Shown one piece after another: positions 41,543-50,542 of a DNA stretch of 64,000 bases; within the stretch, counting starts at the first letter, position 1, and each line of letters opens with the position of its first letter. The notes beneath the pieces were generated by a model that saw nothing but the letters and a program-made list of their open reading frames with translations, did not search any database and had not been told where the DNA came from. The stretch spans positions 99,602 through 163,601 of the forward strand of contig MKVE01000016.1 of assembly GCA_001898785.1 (NCBI GenBank), written 5' to 3'. Position numbers and translations under genes: made by a program. The stretch comes from Chryseobacterium sp. 36-9. Its GTDB lineage: Bacteria; Bacteroidota; Bacteroidia; Flavobacteriales; Weeksellaceae.

Positions 41543-43423
41543 TTAAAGTTTTGTTATAAGTATTTTTGTATGATCTAATTTATTTGCTTTTTTTCTGAAA
41601 TTAATATAATCCGAAATCTTATCCGGAGGAAAAGTACCTTTCTTTAGCATAAATTTTCTCTTAACCAAAAGCTTTTTATCTTGGTTTACAAATTCCATAG
41701 AAAAACTTCCGAACTCAGAATCAAGAGTTGCAGGAGCTAGATTTTCAGAAAATTTGTAGTTTTCGGGAATTGTATATTCTATCTCATAATCATCCGTGAA
41801 TCCAAATGGAATCTCAATTGGAAGTTTTCTATCTGTACTTTCCAAGTAAAAATCGGAATCTAAAAACGGGATCGCTCTGAAATATATGTCAGATCCTAGT
41901 GACTTGGAATAGTTATTTGCTTTGAAGTTTAAATCAAAATTTATTGTTGCTTCAGTTCTGTCATTTTTCAAATTTGTTACATCGATATTAGAAAACTGGA
42001 GATAATCATACCGCTTTCTCATAGCATCTTTTTGATCTGCCGGCGATAGAGAAACCAATGGTAAAAATATATCATACATCCCTCCTGAGAAATTAAAACT
42101 GGAAGAAACGCTCAATGTATTATCCGCTGAGATATTGGCTTTTATTTTTAAAATCTCCTTATTATTTTCAGATAAAGACTTCGGTGTATCAATGATCTCC
42201 GCTGTGTTATCTTTTACCATGATCACATTTCTGTCCATAGTTGTATAACTCAAATGGTTGAAAGCTATATTTTGCGAAGTATTTTCCAACCAGATATTTC
42301 CATTCTCTGTCGGTACGCAAAGTATGATGTGATTGCCATCCATTTTCGGGAAATCTTTATCAAAAGTTTTCGCCGTTTTATCACTATAAATTACAGAATA
42401 ATAAGAAGGAATTCCTGCAGCTTTCAAAAGAACTCTCATATAATTGGTCAAAGCTTTGCAATCGCCGTAACCTTTCTTTCTAACATCATCCGCAGACATC
42501 GGCTGCCAGCCGCCAATTCCGATTGCAACAAAAACATACCGTGTTTTGCTTTGCATGTATTGATAGATTTTCTGTACTTTTTCAGAAACAGTTCCGCTAA
42601 GGTTAAGAGCATTTACCTCTTGCTGAATTTCCGGCGTCACAACAGAAACGGGATCCAGTAAACCTTTATACCAATTCGCAAAACTGTTCCAGTTGGAAAA
42701 ATCACCGCAAATACCTTTCAAACAGGCTTTATCTAATGCGAATTCTACCTTGGACACAACAACTTTTTCATCAGGGGAATAATTTTCATCTTTATAAGCC
42801 GGAAGATTTTTGTAAGCCGCTTTTAAATACTGATCAGATTCCGATATCTCTGCTTTTCCAAAAGATGTTTCTGTGACTTTTTTACGAAGTTTAATCCCTG
42901 ATTCATTTTTGAATTCCACACTCCAGTTTTGTACTGAAACGTTTTCATCCATATAAGGTTGTAATACGGGAAGGAATACCGTGTCTGATGACCTCTCTGT
43001 GTAAGAAGTTTCTATAGTATAAGGATAAACCGGATGAATGATTCTCATTCTCAAAGCTCTGTCATCAGAATATAGATAGGAATCATTTGACTGGCTGACA
43101 TCATTCAGATCACTCTTAGAATAGGTTTTAATTTGTTTCCCATTCTCATCCAGAATTTTGATTTTAATATCAGAAATTTTGCTGTATTTATCATAAGGGA
43201 TATAAACGTACGAAACGCTTTCACCTGCTTTGTTCAATATAGAAATAATGATTTTCTTCTTTAGTTCAATATTATCTTCAGCTTTGATAACATATTCGGA
43301 ACTAATATTGCGAATTACAGCATTCGCATCTTTTTTAAGTTCTTCCGGAATTTCGGATATCGCGTAGTTTTGTGAAAACGTCCTGACAGACATTAACACC
43401 AATAGGGTTATTAGTTTTTTCAT
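41543..43423 (-). CDS. DUF3857/transglutaminase-fold exported protein with intact active site
   Basis: 626 residues. Signal peptide (about 1-17), DUF3857 domain, transglutaminase-like core and C-terminal beta domain, as in the next gene. The catalytic Cys is in KGYGDCKALTNYM (about 319), the His in DGNHIILCVP (about 365) and the acidic residue in IWLENTSQNI (Glu rather than the usual Asp). It is likely an active peptidase or amidase in the periplasm or outer membrane; the substrate is unknown. It heads the pair with the degenerate paralogue. The ferritin gene ends 15 nt upstream, so all three may share a transcript. Confidence 0.87.
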   Translation of the reverse strand: MKKLITLLVLMSVRTFSQNYAISEIPEELKKDANAVIRNISSEYVIKAEDNIELKKKIIISILNKAGESVSYVYIPYDKYSKISDIKIKILDENGKQIKTYSKSDLNDVSQSNDSYLYSDDRALRMRIIHPVYPYTIETSYTERSSDTVFLPVLQPYMDENVSVQNWSVEFKNESGIKLRKKVTETSFGKAEISESDQYLKAAYKNLPAYKDENYSPDEKVVVSKVEFALDKACLKGICGDFSNWNSFANWYKGLLDPVSVVTPEIQQEVNALNLSGTVSEKVQKIYQYMQSKTRYVFVAIGIGGWQPMSADDVRKKGYGDCKALTNYMRVLLKAAGIPSYYSVIYSDKTAKTFDKDFPKMDGNHIILCVPTENGNIWLENTSQNIAFNHLSYTTMDRNVIMVKDNTAEIIDTPKSLSENNKEILKIKANISADNTLSVSSSFNFSGGMYDIFLPLVSLSPADQKDAMRKRYDYLQFSNIDVTNLKNDRTEATINFDLNFKANNYSKSLGSDIYFRAIPFLDSDFYLESTDRKLPIEIPFGFTDDYEIEYTIPENYKFSENLAPATLDSEFGSFSMEFVNQDKKLLVKRKFMLKKGTFPPDKISDYINFRKKANKLDHTKILITKL

Positions 43424-43438
43424 CTGTGTAATTTTAAA

Positions 43439-43948
43439 TCAATTCTCCGCAGCAGGATTGAAAACTCTTTGAGCCAGTTCCTGATCAAAAAGATATAATG
43501 CAGACGGATTATCTTTTACCATTTTGATTTTTGTTACTAAGAGTGATGCACTGGATTCTTCTTCTACCTGCTCATTGATAAACCATTGCAAAAAGCTTGT
43601 CGTTGCAAAATCGCCTTCATCATTAGCTGCTTTTACGATATTGAAAATACTTTTTGTTACCAATCTCTCATGTTCCAAAGCTTTTTCAAAAATCTCCTGA
43701 GCATTATTGAATTCATGCGGAGGTTTTGGAACTTCGTTCAGAATAATTTTTCCACCAATATCATGAACATAATCAAACATTTTATCCGCATGCATGAGTT
43801 CTTCTTTAGATTGTACACGGAAATAGTTGGCAATACCCTCAAGATCCTGAGAATAAAACCAGGCACTCATAGATAAATAAAGCTGTGCCGCATATTGTTC
43901 CTTTGTTATTTGTTCATTAATTAATGTAATAATAGTATCGCTAACCAT
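43439..43948 (-). CDS. ftnA: Ferritin
   Basis: 169 residues, a four-helix bundle. Ferroxidase-centre residues are present: Glu in ITKEQYAAQLYLSM, the ExxH pair in KEELMHADKMFDYV, and the late Glu and Gln in QWFINEQVEEE. Non-haem FtnA type: no haem-binding Met as in bacterioferritin. The protein oxidises and stores iron in a 24-mer shell in the cytoplasm. It has a separate upstream hairpin (43974-44004) and may be read through into the DUF3857 pair. Confidence 0.95.
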   Translation of the reverse strand: MVSDTIITLINEQITKEQYAAQLYLSMSAWFYSQDLEGIANYFRVQSKEELMHADKMFDYVHDIGGKIILNEVPKPPHEFNNAQEIFEKALEHERLVTKSIFNIVKAANDEGDFATTSFLQWFINEQVEEESSASLLVTKIKMVKDNPSALYLFDQELAQRVFNPAAEN

Positions 43949-43973
43949 AAATGTTAAATTTTTCCCAAATATA

Positions 43974-44004
43974 AAAAAAGAGCGGCTTAAAAAACCACTC
44001 TTTC
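43974..44004 (-). terminator. Terminator of the LTxxQ gene
   Basis: On the minus strand AAAGAGTGG-TTTTTTAAG-CCGCTCTTT followed by a long T run. Confidence 0.65.
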
Positions 44005-44029
44005 ATAAAATTAACCACTAAATAATAAC

Positions 44030-44407
44030 TTACTTCACTACAGCTGTTTCCGCGCTTTTTCTATTTTGGAATTGTTCCCTTCTTTCTGTCATTTTCTTAG
44101 CTTTCATCTCTTGAAACTTTTTGTATTGGTCAGGAGTCAGAATTTTTTGCATATCTGCTTCATTCTGTTTCATCTTTTGCATTCTGTCTTCTTTTTTCGC
44201 TGTCATTTCCTGCTTTCTTTCGGCAGCTTTCTGCTCGTGTAACGCCTTGATCTGGGCAACCTGAGCATCAGTAAGATTCAGCTCTTGTTTCATCTTTTGG
44301 AGTCTTTCTGCTTTTTTCTGTTCAAAGTCCGCTTTTCTATCTGTTGTTTGAGCAAAACCGAAAACACCTAATCCAAGGAATGCTACACTTAAAATTAATT
44401 TTTTCAT
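44030..44407 (-). CDS. LTxxQ-motif (Spy/CpxP-like) small exported protein
   Basis: 125 residues. Signal peptide (MKKLILSVAFLGLGVFGFAQ), then an all-helical, highly charged mature chain with two LTxxQ-type motifs: NLTDAQVAQIKALHEQ (about 44-59) and ILTPDQYKKFQEM (about 89-101). This is the Spy/CpxP layout; those proteins are ATP-independent periplasmic chaperones or envelope-stress sensors. Rich in Lys, Gln, Met and Glu, no Cys. Its neighbour at 44515 shares one such motif, so the two may work together. Family confident, role inferred. Confidence 0.78.
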   Translation of the reverse strand: MKKLILSVAFLGLGVFGFAQTTDRKADFEQKKAERLQKMKQELNLTDAQVAQIKALHEQKAAERKQEMTAKKEDRMQKMKQNEADMQKILTPDQYKKFQEMKAKKMTERREQFQNRKSAETAVVK

Positions 44408-44514
44408 TTTTTAATTGATTTAAATATTAATAAATTTTTATCTGTTAGTTTGATTTGTTAATAATTATAAAGTTAATCAGTGATATTGTTAAATAATTAT
44501 AAATTTTAATTTAA

Positions 44515-45510
44515 TTACCTTGAAACAAATCTATTTCCCGAATTTCTAATACCGTTCTCGGATCTTGGAGAAGAGTTCCTTTGGTTGCCATTGCCCCTGT
44601 TTTCAATTCTTCTTTCAGAATTCTGATTTTGTCTGATTCCGCCTTGATTTCTGATCCCATCTGATTGAATTGGTGAATGATCCTTTCCAAAACCATTTCC
44701 ATTTCTTATTCCACCGGAATTTCTAATCCCTTCTGGTTGAACTTGTGGGCGATCATTATTTTCGAAACCGCCATTTCTTATTCCTCCGACATTTCTGACA
44801 CCACTGTTCTCATTAGATCTGATTCCTTCACTTTGAGAATTTCTTATTCCACCCCAGCCGTTTCCGTTTGACCCGCTTCTTGGATTATCGTTTCTGGTTC
44901 CGTTATTTCTATTTGGCTGAATCATATCCTGATTCCTGCCAATACTTCTGAAACCATCTCTGAAATTGTTTCTGTCAACTCTGTAGATGTTGATATTCAC
45001 ATTTCTATAAACCGGTCTTACAGGATATCGTCTTGCATAGAAGTTGACACAACGGTTTCTGTAATATACAAAAGGGCTTCTTCCCCGGAAATAAACATTT
45101 TGATAAACAACGAAGATTCTTGGCCCTAATATATTTTGTAAAGCAAAAAACCTGTCATAATACCATCTGTCCGGATTCCATCTGTAATAGGCATTCCAGG
45201 CAGCATAAGATGCAAATCTATTATTCAGCATCATGATCTGATTGATCTGAAACGGACTCAAGCGGTATTGAATAAAAAACTGATCCCAATTAACAGAGAA
45301 AACAGCATTTCTGTAATCGTTATAATAACCCTGGTAATACTGATCCGGATAATAATCCGCAGGATAGTTGTAATAATAATCATCCGGATAATCATATGAA
45401 TTATCATAATATTCGTAACCATTATAGTCCTGAGGATAAGTATCGTAATAGTCCTGGGCAAATGTCATGCTTCCTAAAATCAAAGCAAGTCCTAAAATTA
45501 TCTTTTTCAT
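44515..45510 (-). CDS. Exported Tyr-rich protein with LTxxQ-like core and GIRN repeats
   Basis: 331 residues, no family recognised. Signal peptide (1-18, ending MTFAQ). Residues 19-66 are mostly Tyr, Asp, Asn and Pro (YEYYDNSYDYPDDYYYNY). A folded part (about 72-175) has LSPFQINQIMMLNNRFASYA, which resembles the LTxxQ motif of Spy-like proteins, followed by RWYYDRFFALQNILG and Arg/Tyr-rich segments. Residues 215-331 are low complexity, Asn/Arg/Gly/Ser rich, with nine GIRN-like units (GGIRN, EGIRS, SGVRN, DGIRN, NGIRN and so on). Gene order with the LTxxQ gene suggests a shared envelope role. Confidence 0.6.
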   Translation of the reverse strand: MKKIILGLALILGSMTFAQDYYDTYPQDYNGYEYYDNSYDYPDDYYYNYPADYYPDQYYQGYYNDYRNAVFSVNWDQFFIQYRLSPFQINQIMMLNNRFASYAAWNAYYRWNPDRWYYDRFFALQNILGPRIFVVYQNVYFRGRSPFVYYRNRCVNFYARRYPVRPVYRNVNINIYRVDRNNFRDGFRSIGRNQDMIQPNRNNGTRNDNPRSGSNGNGWGGIRNSQSEGIRSNENSGVRNVGGIRNGGFENNDRPQVQPEGIRNSGGIRNGNGFGKDHSPIQSDGIRNQGGIRQNQNSERRIENRGNGNQRNSSPRSENGIRNSGNRFVSR

Positions 45511-45680
45511 TTCTTTTATTTTAAATAATTAAAACAGAAAATTCATATCTGTGATTCTGAACTTTCTATCTTTTGGATATGAACGAAGAAAAAAAGTTAA
45601 ACCAAGACTTATATTTGAATTAAAAATAGATTCGAAAACCTATTTTAGCATTGATAATCAGACTAATAATTTTCAATAAA

Positions 45681-45708
45681 AAAGCCCTTCAAAAATTTGA
45701 AAGGCTTT
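45681..45708 (-). terminator. Terminator of the glucanotransferase gene
   Basis: On the minus strand AAAGCCTTTC-AAATTTTTG-AAGGGCTTT followed by TTTATT, just after the stop codon. Confidence 0.75.
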
Positions 45709-45726
45709 AAAATTTATTTTTTGGGA

Positions 45727-48381
45727 TTAATATCGGTCGCTATTTTCAACCCAGCTTGCAATTTTCTGATTGAATTTGTCTTTAGTTTTCAAATCTTCCA
45801 AGTTCAGGTGTATCCTGTATCGCCAGTAATGTGGAAAAACAGCAGGATTATTGATTCTTTCTTCATCCATATTCGGATTCATTAATTCTTCATCCGTTGC
45901 CAAAAATTCCTGAATCGGAAAGATTGCCAGCATTGCATCCGTATAAAGATGCTGCTTCATTATGATTTCTGACAATTCCGGGGACAAATCCCAAGGTGCT
46001 GTACCATATTGACCTAACTGATTGTTAAAATATTTTTGAGTCAAATTTCTATCCTCATGCCACCATTGTCTCAGTGTAGAGCTGTCGTGAGAAGAAGCTG
46101 TAACAACATTAAGATAACTTACATTTTTTGGGTCGTACCAAGCGATATTTTCCGAAGGCATTCTTTGAACTTTCAAAGCGGTAATCGCCAATTTATCCAT
46201 CACAACAGGAACTGAATCCGGAACCAAACCTAAATCCTCACCACAAATCAACATCGTTGTAGAATTCAGTAAAGCCGGTAATTTTTCCATTGCTTTCTGA
46301 TACCAAAGTCCATCCTGACGTTTGAAAAAATAATCATTATAAAGGTCAAGCAATTTCGCTTTTTCCCACTCCGGAAGATATTTGAACGAAGTTGTCTTAG
46401 CAATGTTAAACCTTGGATGATAAACGATTCCATTTTCTGTTTCCTCTGTTAAGAATAGAACATTTCCAGCCAGAGAAATCAATTTTTCTTCTGCCCAGTC
46501 CCAAGATTCTTTTTTGAAATAATCGGTTAATTTTCTCTGCGTATCAAATTCCGGTTTGAAAGTGTAAACGCCATTATGATGATTATCAAAGAAACGGCTC
46601 TGAACTTTCTCTTTAAACTCGCCAAAGTTTTCCCAAAGAATAGGATCATTCACAAATGGCTTTACATAACGGTCATAATTAAAAGGAATCTGTCTGTCCG
46701 CAAACTCTTTTTCTGTAACAGGAAGGGCTGGGTAAAAATAACCTAACAATCCTTGAGTCGCAGAAATTGGCATTCTCCAGATTCTAAAAAACCCTAGAAT
46801 GTGGTCAATTCTCATCGCATCAAAATATTGTTCTAAGACTTTGAAACGTTTTTTCCACCATTGATAACCATCGGCTTTCATCACTTCCCAGTTATAAGTA
46901 GGGAATTCCCAGTTTTGTCCCAAATCCGAGAATTGATCCGGCGGCGCACCAGCCTGGAAATCCATCCCGAATAATTCCTGCTCTGTCCAGGCTTCTACAG
47001 AATGTCGGTAAATCCCAATCGGCAAATCTCCTTTCACAGAAATTCCTAAATGATGAAGATATTCTACAGCATCCTGTAACTGCAGATGCAACTGATACTG
47101 AATCCACGCATGAAGCATCAATTGAGAATATTCTTTATGCTTTGGAGAATAAAGCGTTGCTACTTTTCCCGCCACATATTTTTTATGCGTCTTCCATTCG
47201 TTAAAGTTGGGCGTTTTGTATTTGTCTCTCAAAACACAAAATGCAGAGTAAGGCATTAGCCATTCTTCATTATCTTTAATGAACTTTTTGAAGTTTTTAT
47301 CTTTTAGAATCGTGCCTTTATTCTCTTCGAAAACTGCTTTTGCATATTTCCATTTTCCGGAAATCATCTGCTCGTAATCAATCAAAGACAACGCATTTAG
47401 TTCCGCTTTTTTCGATTGATAATCTTTCACCAAATCCTTTGGCAAAGCATATTCTAATTTTTCAATCGAAAGATATTGCGGATGAAGTGCATAAACCGAA
47501 ATCGCCGCGTAAGGATAAGAATCTGTCCAAGTGTAATTCGCAGTCGTATCATTAATTGGCAAAATCTGAATCACAGAAAGCTTGGTTTCATTAGCCCAAT
47601 CGCCTAATTTTTTGATATCAGGAAATTCTCCAACTCCGAAACCGTCTTCCGTTCTCAAAGAAAAAACAGGAACCGCAACACCTGCAGAATGCCAAAGCGT
47701 ATGGTTATCTAATTTGAAATAATGGTCCGCTTTCACATAAAGAATATCCTTATTCGGGTTTCCGAAAACCCAACGATTTTCGCCTGGTTCAACATAAAAA
47801 ACCTTACCCGTATTTTTATCTTTAATTGCGTATTTGTAAAGAATCGTTTGATGAGAATTGATTTCTACGCCGGTTTCCCAAACACCGTAATCAGTTTCAT
47901 TCAGTTCAATTGCTTTTTCATAATCCCAATTTCCCAAAGCGTCTACATTTCCAATCAAAACCAATTTCCAATTCGGATGATAAAGCGGCGCTTCTATTCG
48001 GAAAAGATGTGTGTGTTTTTTGACAACCGGTTGTTTTGCAGGCTGAAAACCTTGTAAACGGTTGTGAAGGATTTTGTTGGTCAGATAATTTTCGGGGAAA
48101 TTTTTAAGATTCCATTGGTCAAAAATTACAAATTCTTTGAAGCTATTAGGCAAATTAAGTCTATGAAAAGGAATCTCTTCGTCCAAAACTTCACCATCTT
48201 CGGTTACAACAAGATATTTGTAGAGAATTGATTTGGAAAAATAATCAATTTCAGAGGTCCAGTTGTTATTTTCGGAATAGTTCAGGCTGTAATCACGATG
48301 CTCATTTTTGTCGTCAAATAGGCGCAAAATGAGCCGCTGGCCAACTTTTGTTCCGAAGTTAACACTAAAGTATAGTTTCAT
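45727..48381 (-). CDS. malQ: 4-alpha-glucanotransferase, DPE2-like with tandem CBM20
   Basis: 884 residues, much longer than the Escherichia coli enzyme. Two starch-binding CBM20 domains lie at about 1-115 and 125-240 (the second with WKLVLIGNVDALGNWDYEKA and LYKYAIKD), followed by a GH77 catalytic domain. Catalytic residues: nucleophile Asp in AMRIDHILGFFR (about 522), acid/base Glu in LICGEDLGLVP (about 713), Asp in TASSHDSSTLRQWW (about 763). The layout is like plant DPE2 and bacterial homologues, which move glucosyl units between maltose and glycogen-like glucans. No signal peptide, so cytoplasmic. No other glycogen gene is adjacent. Confidence 0.92.
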   Translation of the reverse strand: MKLYFSVNFGTKVGQRLILRLFDDKNEHRDYSLNYSENNNWTSEIDYFSKSILYKYLVVTEDGEVLDEEIPFHRLNLPNSFKEFVIFDQWNLKNFPENYLTNKILHNRLQGFQPAKQPVVKKHTHLFRIEAPLYHPNWKLVLIGNVDALGNWDYEKAIELNETDYGVWETGVEINSHQTILYKYAIKDKNTGKVFYVEPGENRWVFGNPNKDILYVKADHYFKLDNHTLWHSAGVAVPVFSLRTEDGFGVGEFPDIKKLGDWANETKLSVIQILPINDTTANYTWTDSYPYAAISVYALHPQYLSIEKLEYALPKDLVKDYQSKKAELNALSLIDYEQMISGKWKYAKAVFEENKGTILKDKNFKKFIKDNEEWLMPYSAFCVLRDKYKTPNFNEWKTHKKYVAGKVATLYSPKHKEYSQLMLHAWIQYQLHLQLQDAVEYLHHLGISVKGDLPIGIYRHSVEAWTEQELFGMDFQAGAPPDQFSDLGQNWEFPTYNWEVMKADGYQWWKKRFKVLEQYFDAMRIDHILGFFRIWRMPISATQGLLGYFYPALPVTEKEFADRQIPFNYDRYVKPFVNDPILWENFGEFKEKVQSRFFDNHHNGVYTFKPEFDTQRKLTDYFKKESWDWAEEKLISLAGNVLFLTEETENGIVYHPRFNIAKTTSFKYLPEWEKAKLLDLYNDYFFKRQDGLWYQKAMEKLPALLNSTTMLICGEDLGLVPDSVPVVMDKLAITALKVQRMPSENIAWYDPKNVSYLNVVTASSHDSSTLRQWWHEDRNLTQKYFNNQLGQYGTAPWDLSPELSEIIMKQHLYTDAMLAIFPIQEFLATDEELMNPNMDEERINNPAVFPHYWRYRIHLNLEDLKTKDKFNQKIASWVENSDRY

Positions 48382-48438
48382 TTATTAAGGTCTATTAATA
48401 TTGACGCAATTTAATGATTTCTTGCAATGGTGTAAAAT

Positions 48439-49173
48439 TTATTTTTTTTTCGAAATAACTTCCAGATAAGCCGCAATATGATTATCCAAGGAAACAGTAA
48501 TTCCACCTATATTTTTGGCTTTCATATACATCAGGACTTTCTCATCTTTTAGAGAATACATCAGAAAATCATTGAATTTATCTGGTGAAATTCCGGCTTC
48601 TGCAAAATATTCTAAGTCTACATTATTCTGAATCCAAGCCAAACCTTCCTGCAAATCTTCATATTTATAAAGTCTTCTTAGACGTTTTGATTTGCCGCTA
48701 ACAACATCATAGATTGCCTGAACATTAACCATTGGAGGAATTCTTATTAGTGGCTTTACAATATCATCAACCGCATCAGCTGGTTTTTCGCGAGGTTTTT
48801 CCGGACCTTTCGGTAATCCTATATCTTTTCTTAGTTTTTCTTCCTGGGATTCTGCAAGATTTTTATTGATGATTTTCACTTCCTCTATCTCTTGCGGGAT
48901 TTTCTCCAATTTAACGACCTGAAAATTATTACTGGTAATCACTATTTTTCCTAATCTGTAACTTTCCTTAGCAAACCGAATTTCGTCTCCTATATTAGCA
49001 TCGATTGAAAATTTCCCATAAGAATCACTATAAGTTTTTTGATTAGTAGTCATATTCACAATCAAAACTTTGGGAATGAGAACTTCGTCCTCTGACATTA
49101 CGTTTCCTGAAATGTTCTGAGAAAAAGTAAAACCATATAAAATAAGAAAAAGAATCTGTAAAAATCGTTTCAA
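48439..49173 (-). CDS. Exported protein with carboxypeptidase-regulatory-like domain
   Basis: 244 residues. Signal peptide (1-18, ending FTFSQ), then a CarboxypepD_reg-like beta-sandwich (about 20-85: NISGNVMSEDEVLIPKVLIV, TYSDSYGKFSIDANIGDEIR). A charged linker with a Pro-rich stretch (PKGPEKPREKPADAV) leads to an alpha-helical C-terminal part (about 150-244: YEDLQEGLAWIQNNVDLEYF). This is the pattern of flavobacterial proteins annotated as carboxypeptidase-like regulatory domain proteins. Function unknown; the domain often aids outer-membrane or surface attachment. Single gene. Confidence 0.7.
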   Translation of the reverse strand: MKRFLQILFLILYGFTFSQNISGNVMSEDEVLIPKVLIVNMTTNQKTYSDSYGKFSIDANIGDEIRFAKESYRLGKIVITSNNFQVVKLEKIPQEIEEVKIINKNLAESQEEKLRKDIGLPKGPEKPREKPADAVDDIVKPLIRIPPMVNVQAIYDVVSGKSKRLRRLYKYEDLQEGLAWIQNNVDLEYFAEAGISPDKFNDFLMYSLKDEKVLMYMKAKNIGGITVSLDNHIAAYLEVISKKK

Positions 49174-49215
49174 ACGCTGATAGTTTTTTCAAAAATAAAC
49201 TTCTTTGCTAAAATA

Positions 49216-49249
49216 AAAATACGGTTTAACTTTCGTTAACCGTATTTTT
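49216..49249 (-). terminator. Terminator of the T9SS beta-propeller gene
   Basis: AAAATACGGTT(T)AAC-TTTC-GTTAACCGTATTTT, an almost perfect stem, with a T tract on the minus strand. Confidence 0.75.
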
Positions 49250-49273
49250 AAATATTTAAGATTAAAAAGTAAA

Positions 49274-50425
49274 CTATTTAACAATGATTTTCTTAGAAAC
49301 AATTGTTTTCCCATTTTCGGATTCCACATTAACCACATAAATACCAGAAACTAATTTGTCTAATTCAATTCTGTTCTCAGAATTGGAAATATTGGTAATG
49401 GTTTGATTGGAAACCAGATTTCCGGAAGCATTATAAACTTTCACATTAGCATTTCCTTTTTGGTTAGTCGCAATTCTTATATTCACAAAGCCTTCTGAAA
49501 CATTTGTTGGGTAAATATCATTTTTACTAATATCAATAGCAGCTTTGTTCGATTTCAAAACATAAGGACTTCCGAGGTCATAAACTGGCATATTAAGATT
49601 GTTATTCATCTTTTCCGCCTGTAATGTTTCGAGATTTACACTATGAAAAGCGCCGCCTTTTGCACTGGCCAAAACAATTTTACCTTCAGCATTGACTGCA
49701 ACGCCATTAATCGAAAAATTCTCAGGCAAAGATTTTATTTTCCCGATGAATTTCGCTTTCATATCATTCAAAGACACTTTGAAGACACTTCCAAAAGCTG
49801 AAAAAACATAGAAATTGTTATTATCATCAGCAATCATATCGCCTCCAAAGCCAGTTTGCATCTTGCTTAACTGATTTTCTCCATTTCCAGAATCATCTTT
49901 CACAACGCCTAAATCTGTAACCGCATATTTTCCATCTTTGCTAGAAATTTTCAGAAGCTGAGAACCTGAATTGGAAAGCGCATAGACGTTGCCATCATTC
50001 CCTGTTGCCATTCTGGAAAACTGCGAACCAATGTCGCAAGATGTCGGATTGGAAAGATTATTTTCCAGCAACGTGATGTCTTTTGTTTTGGAATCCAAAA
50101 TATAAATATTGGAAGAAAACATCGGCATATAAACCAATTTCCCTCTTCCATCGACAGCTAAAGCTGCAATTTGACTGGATAAAGCATTGGCTGAAGATTT
50201 AACATCTTCAGAAATATCTTTGTTTAATTTGCTGGAATAAACTCTAGGCTGGTCTTTACCTGACAAAAGAATATTTTCAGTAATTCCTCTTCTGGAATCC
50301 AAAGCACGAAAATCCTGAAAAATAATATTTGCAGCATCTTTTCCAGTGAGTGCAAAAATATCCTGCTGAGCAAAAGAACTTGCGCCAATAAACAATAAAA
50401 GTAAAGTTGATAGAGATTTTTTCAT
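49274..50425 (-). CDS. Secreted beta-propeller-like protein with T9SS sorting domain
   Basis: 383 residues. Signal peptide (1-19, ending ASSFAQ). The middle (about 60-290) has repeated blades of the type ALAVDGRGKLVYMPMFSSNI, FSRMATGNDGNVYALSNSGS, MIADDNNNFYVFSAFGSVFK and GVAVNAEGKIVLASAKGGAF, as in NHL or PQQ-like propellers. The C-terminal 75 residues (IYPTNVSEGFVNIRI ... VYNASGNLVSNQ ... GIYVVNVESENGKTIVSKKI) form a T9SS type A sorting domain. No catalytic motif is visible, so it is probably a surface or secreted binding protein. Single gene with its own terminator. Confidence 0.8.
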   Translation of the reverse strand: MKKSLSTLLLLFIGASSFAQQDIFALTGKDAANIIFQDFRALDSRRGITENILLSGKDQPRVYSSKLNKDISEDVKSSANALSSQIAALAVDGRGKLVYMPMFSSNIYILDSKTKDITLLENNLSNPTSCDIGSQFSRMATGNDGNVYALSNSGSQLLKISSKDGKYAVTDLGVVKDDSGNGENQLSKMQTGFGGDMIADDNNNFYVFSAFGSVFKVSLNDMKAKFIGKIKSLPENFSINGVAVNAEGKIVLASAKGGAFHSVNLETLQAEKMNNNLNMPVYDLGSPYVLKSNKAAIDISKNDIYPTNVSEGFVNIRIATNQKGNANVKVYNASGNLVSNQTITNISNSENRIELDKLVSGIYVVNVESENGKTIVSKKIIVK

Positions 50426-50489
50426 AGTAAAAGTGTTTAATTAATTGACACTAAGTTAAGTATTTCTACAATATAACACTTACATCAAC

Positions 50490-50520
50490 AAAAAAACCTT
50501 CCGTTTTTTACGAAAGGTTT
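50490..50520 (-). terminator. Terminator of cysS
   Basis: On the minus strand AAACCTTTCG-TAAAAAA-CGGAAGGTTT followed by TTTTG, 23 nt after the cysS stop codon. Confidence 0.75.
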
Positions 50521-50542
50521 AAATATTTATTGTTTTAATGAA

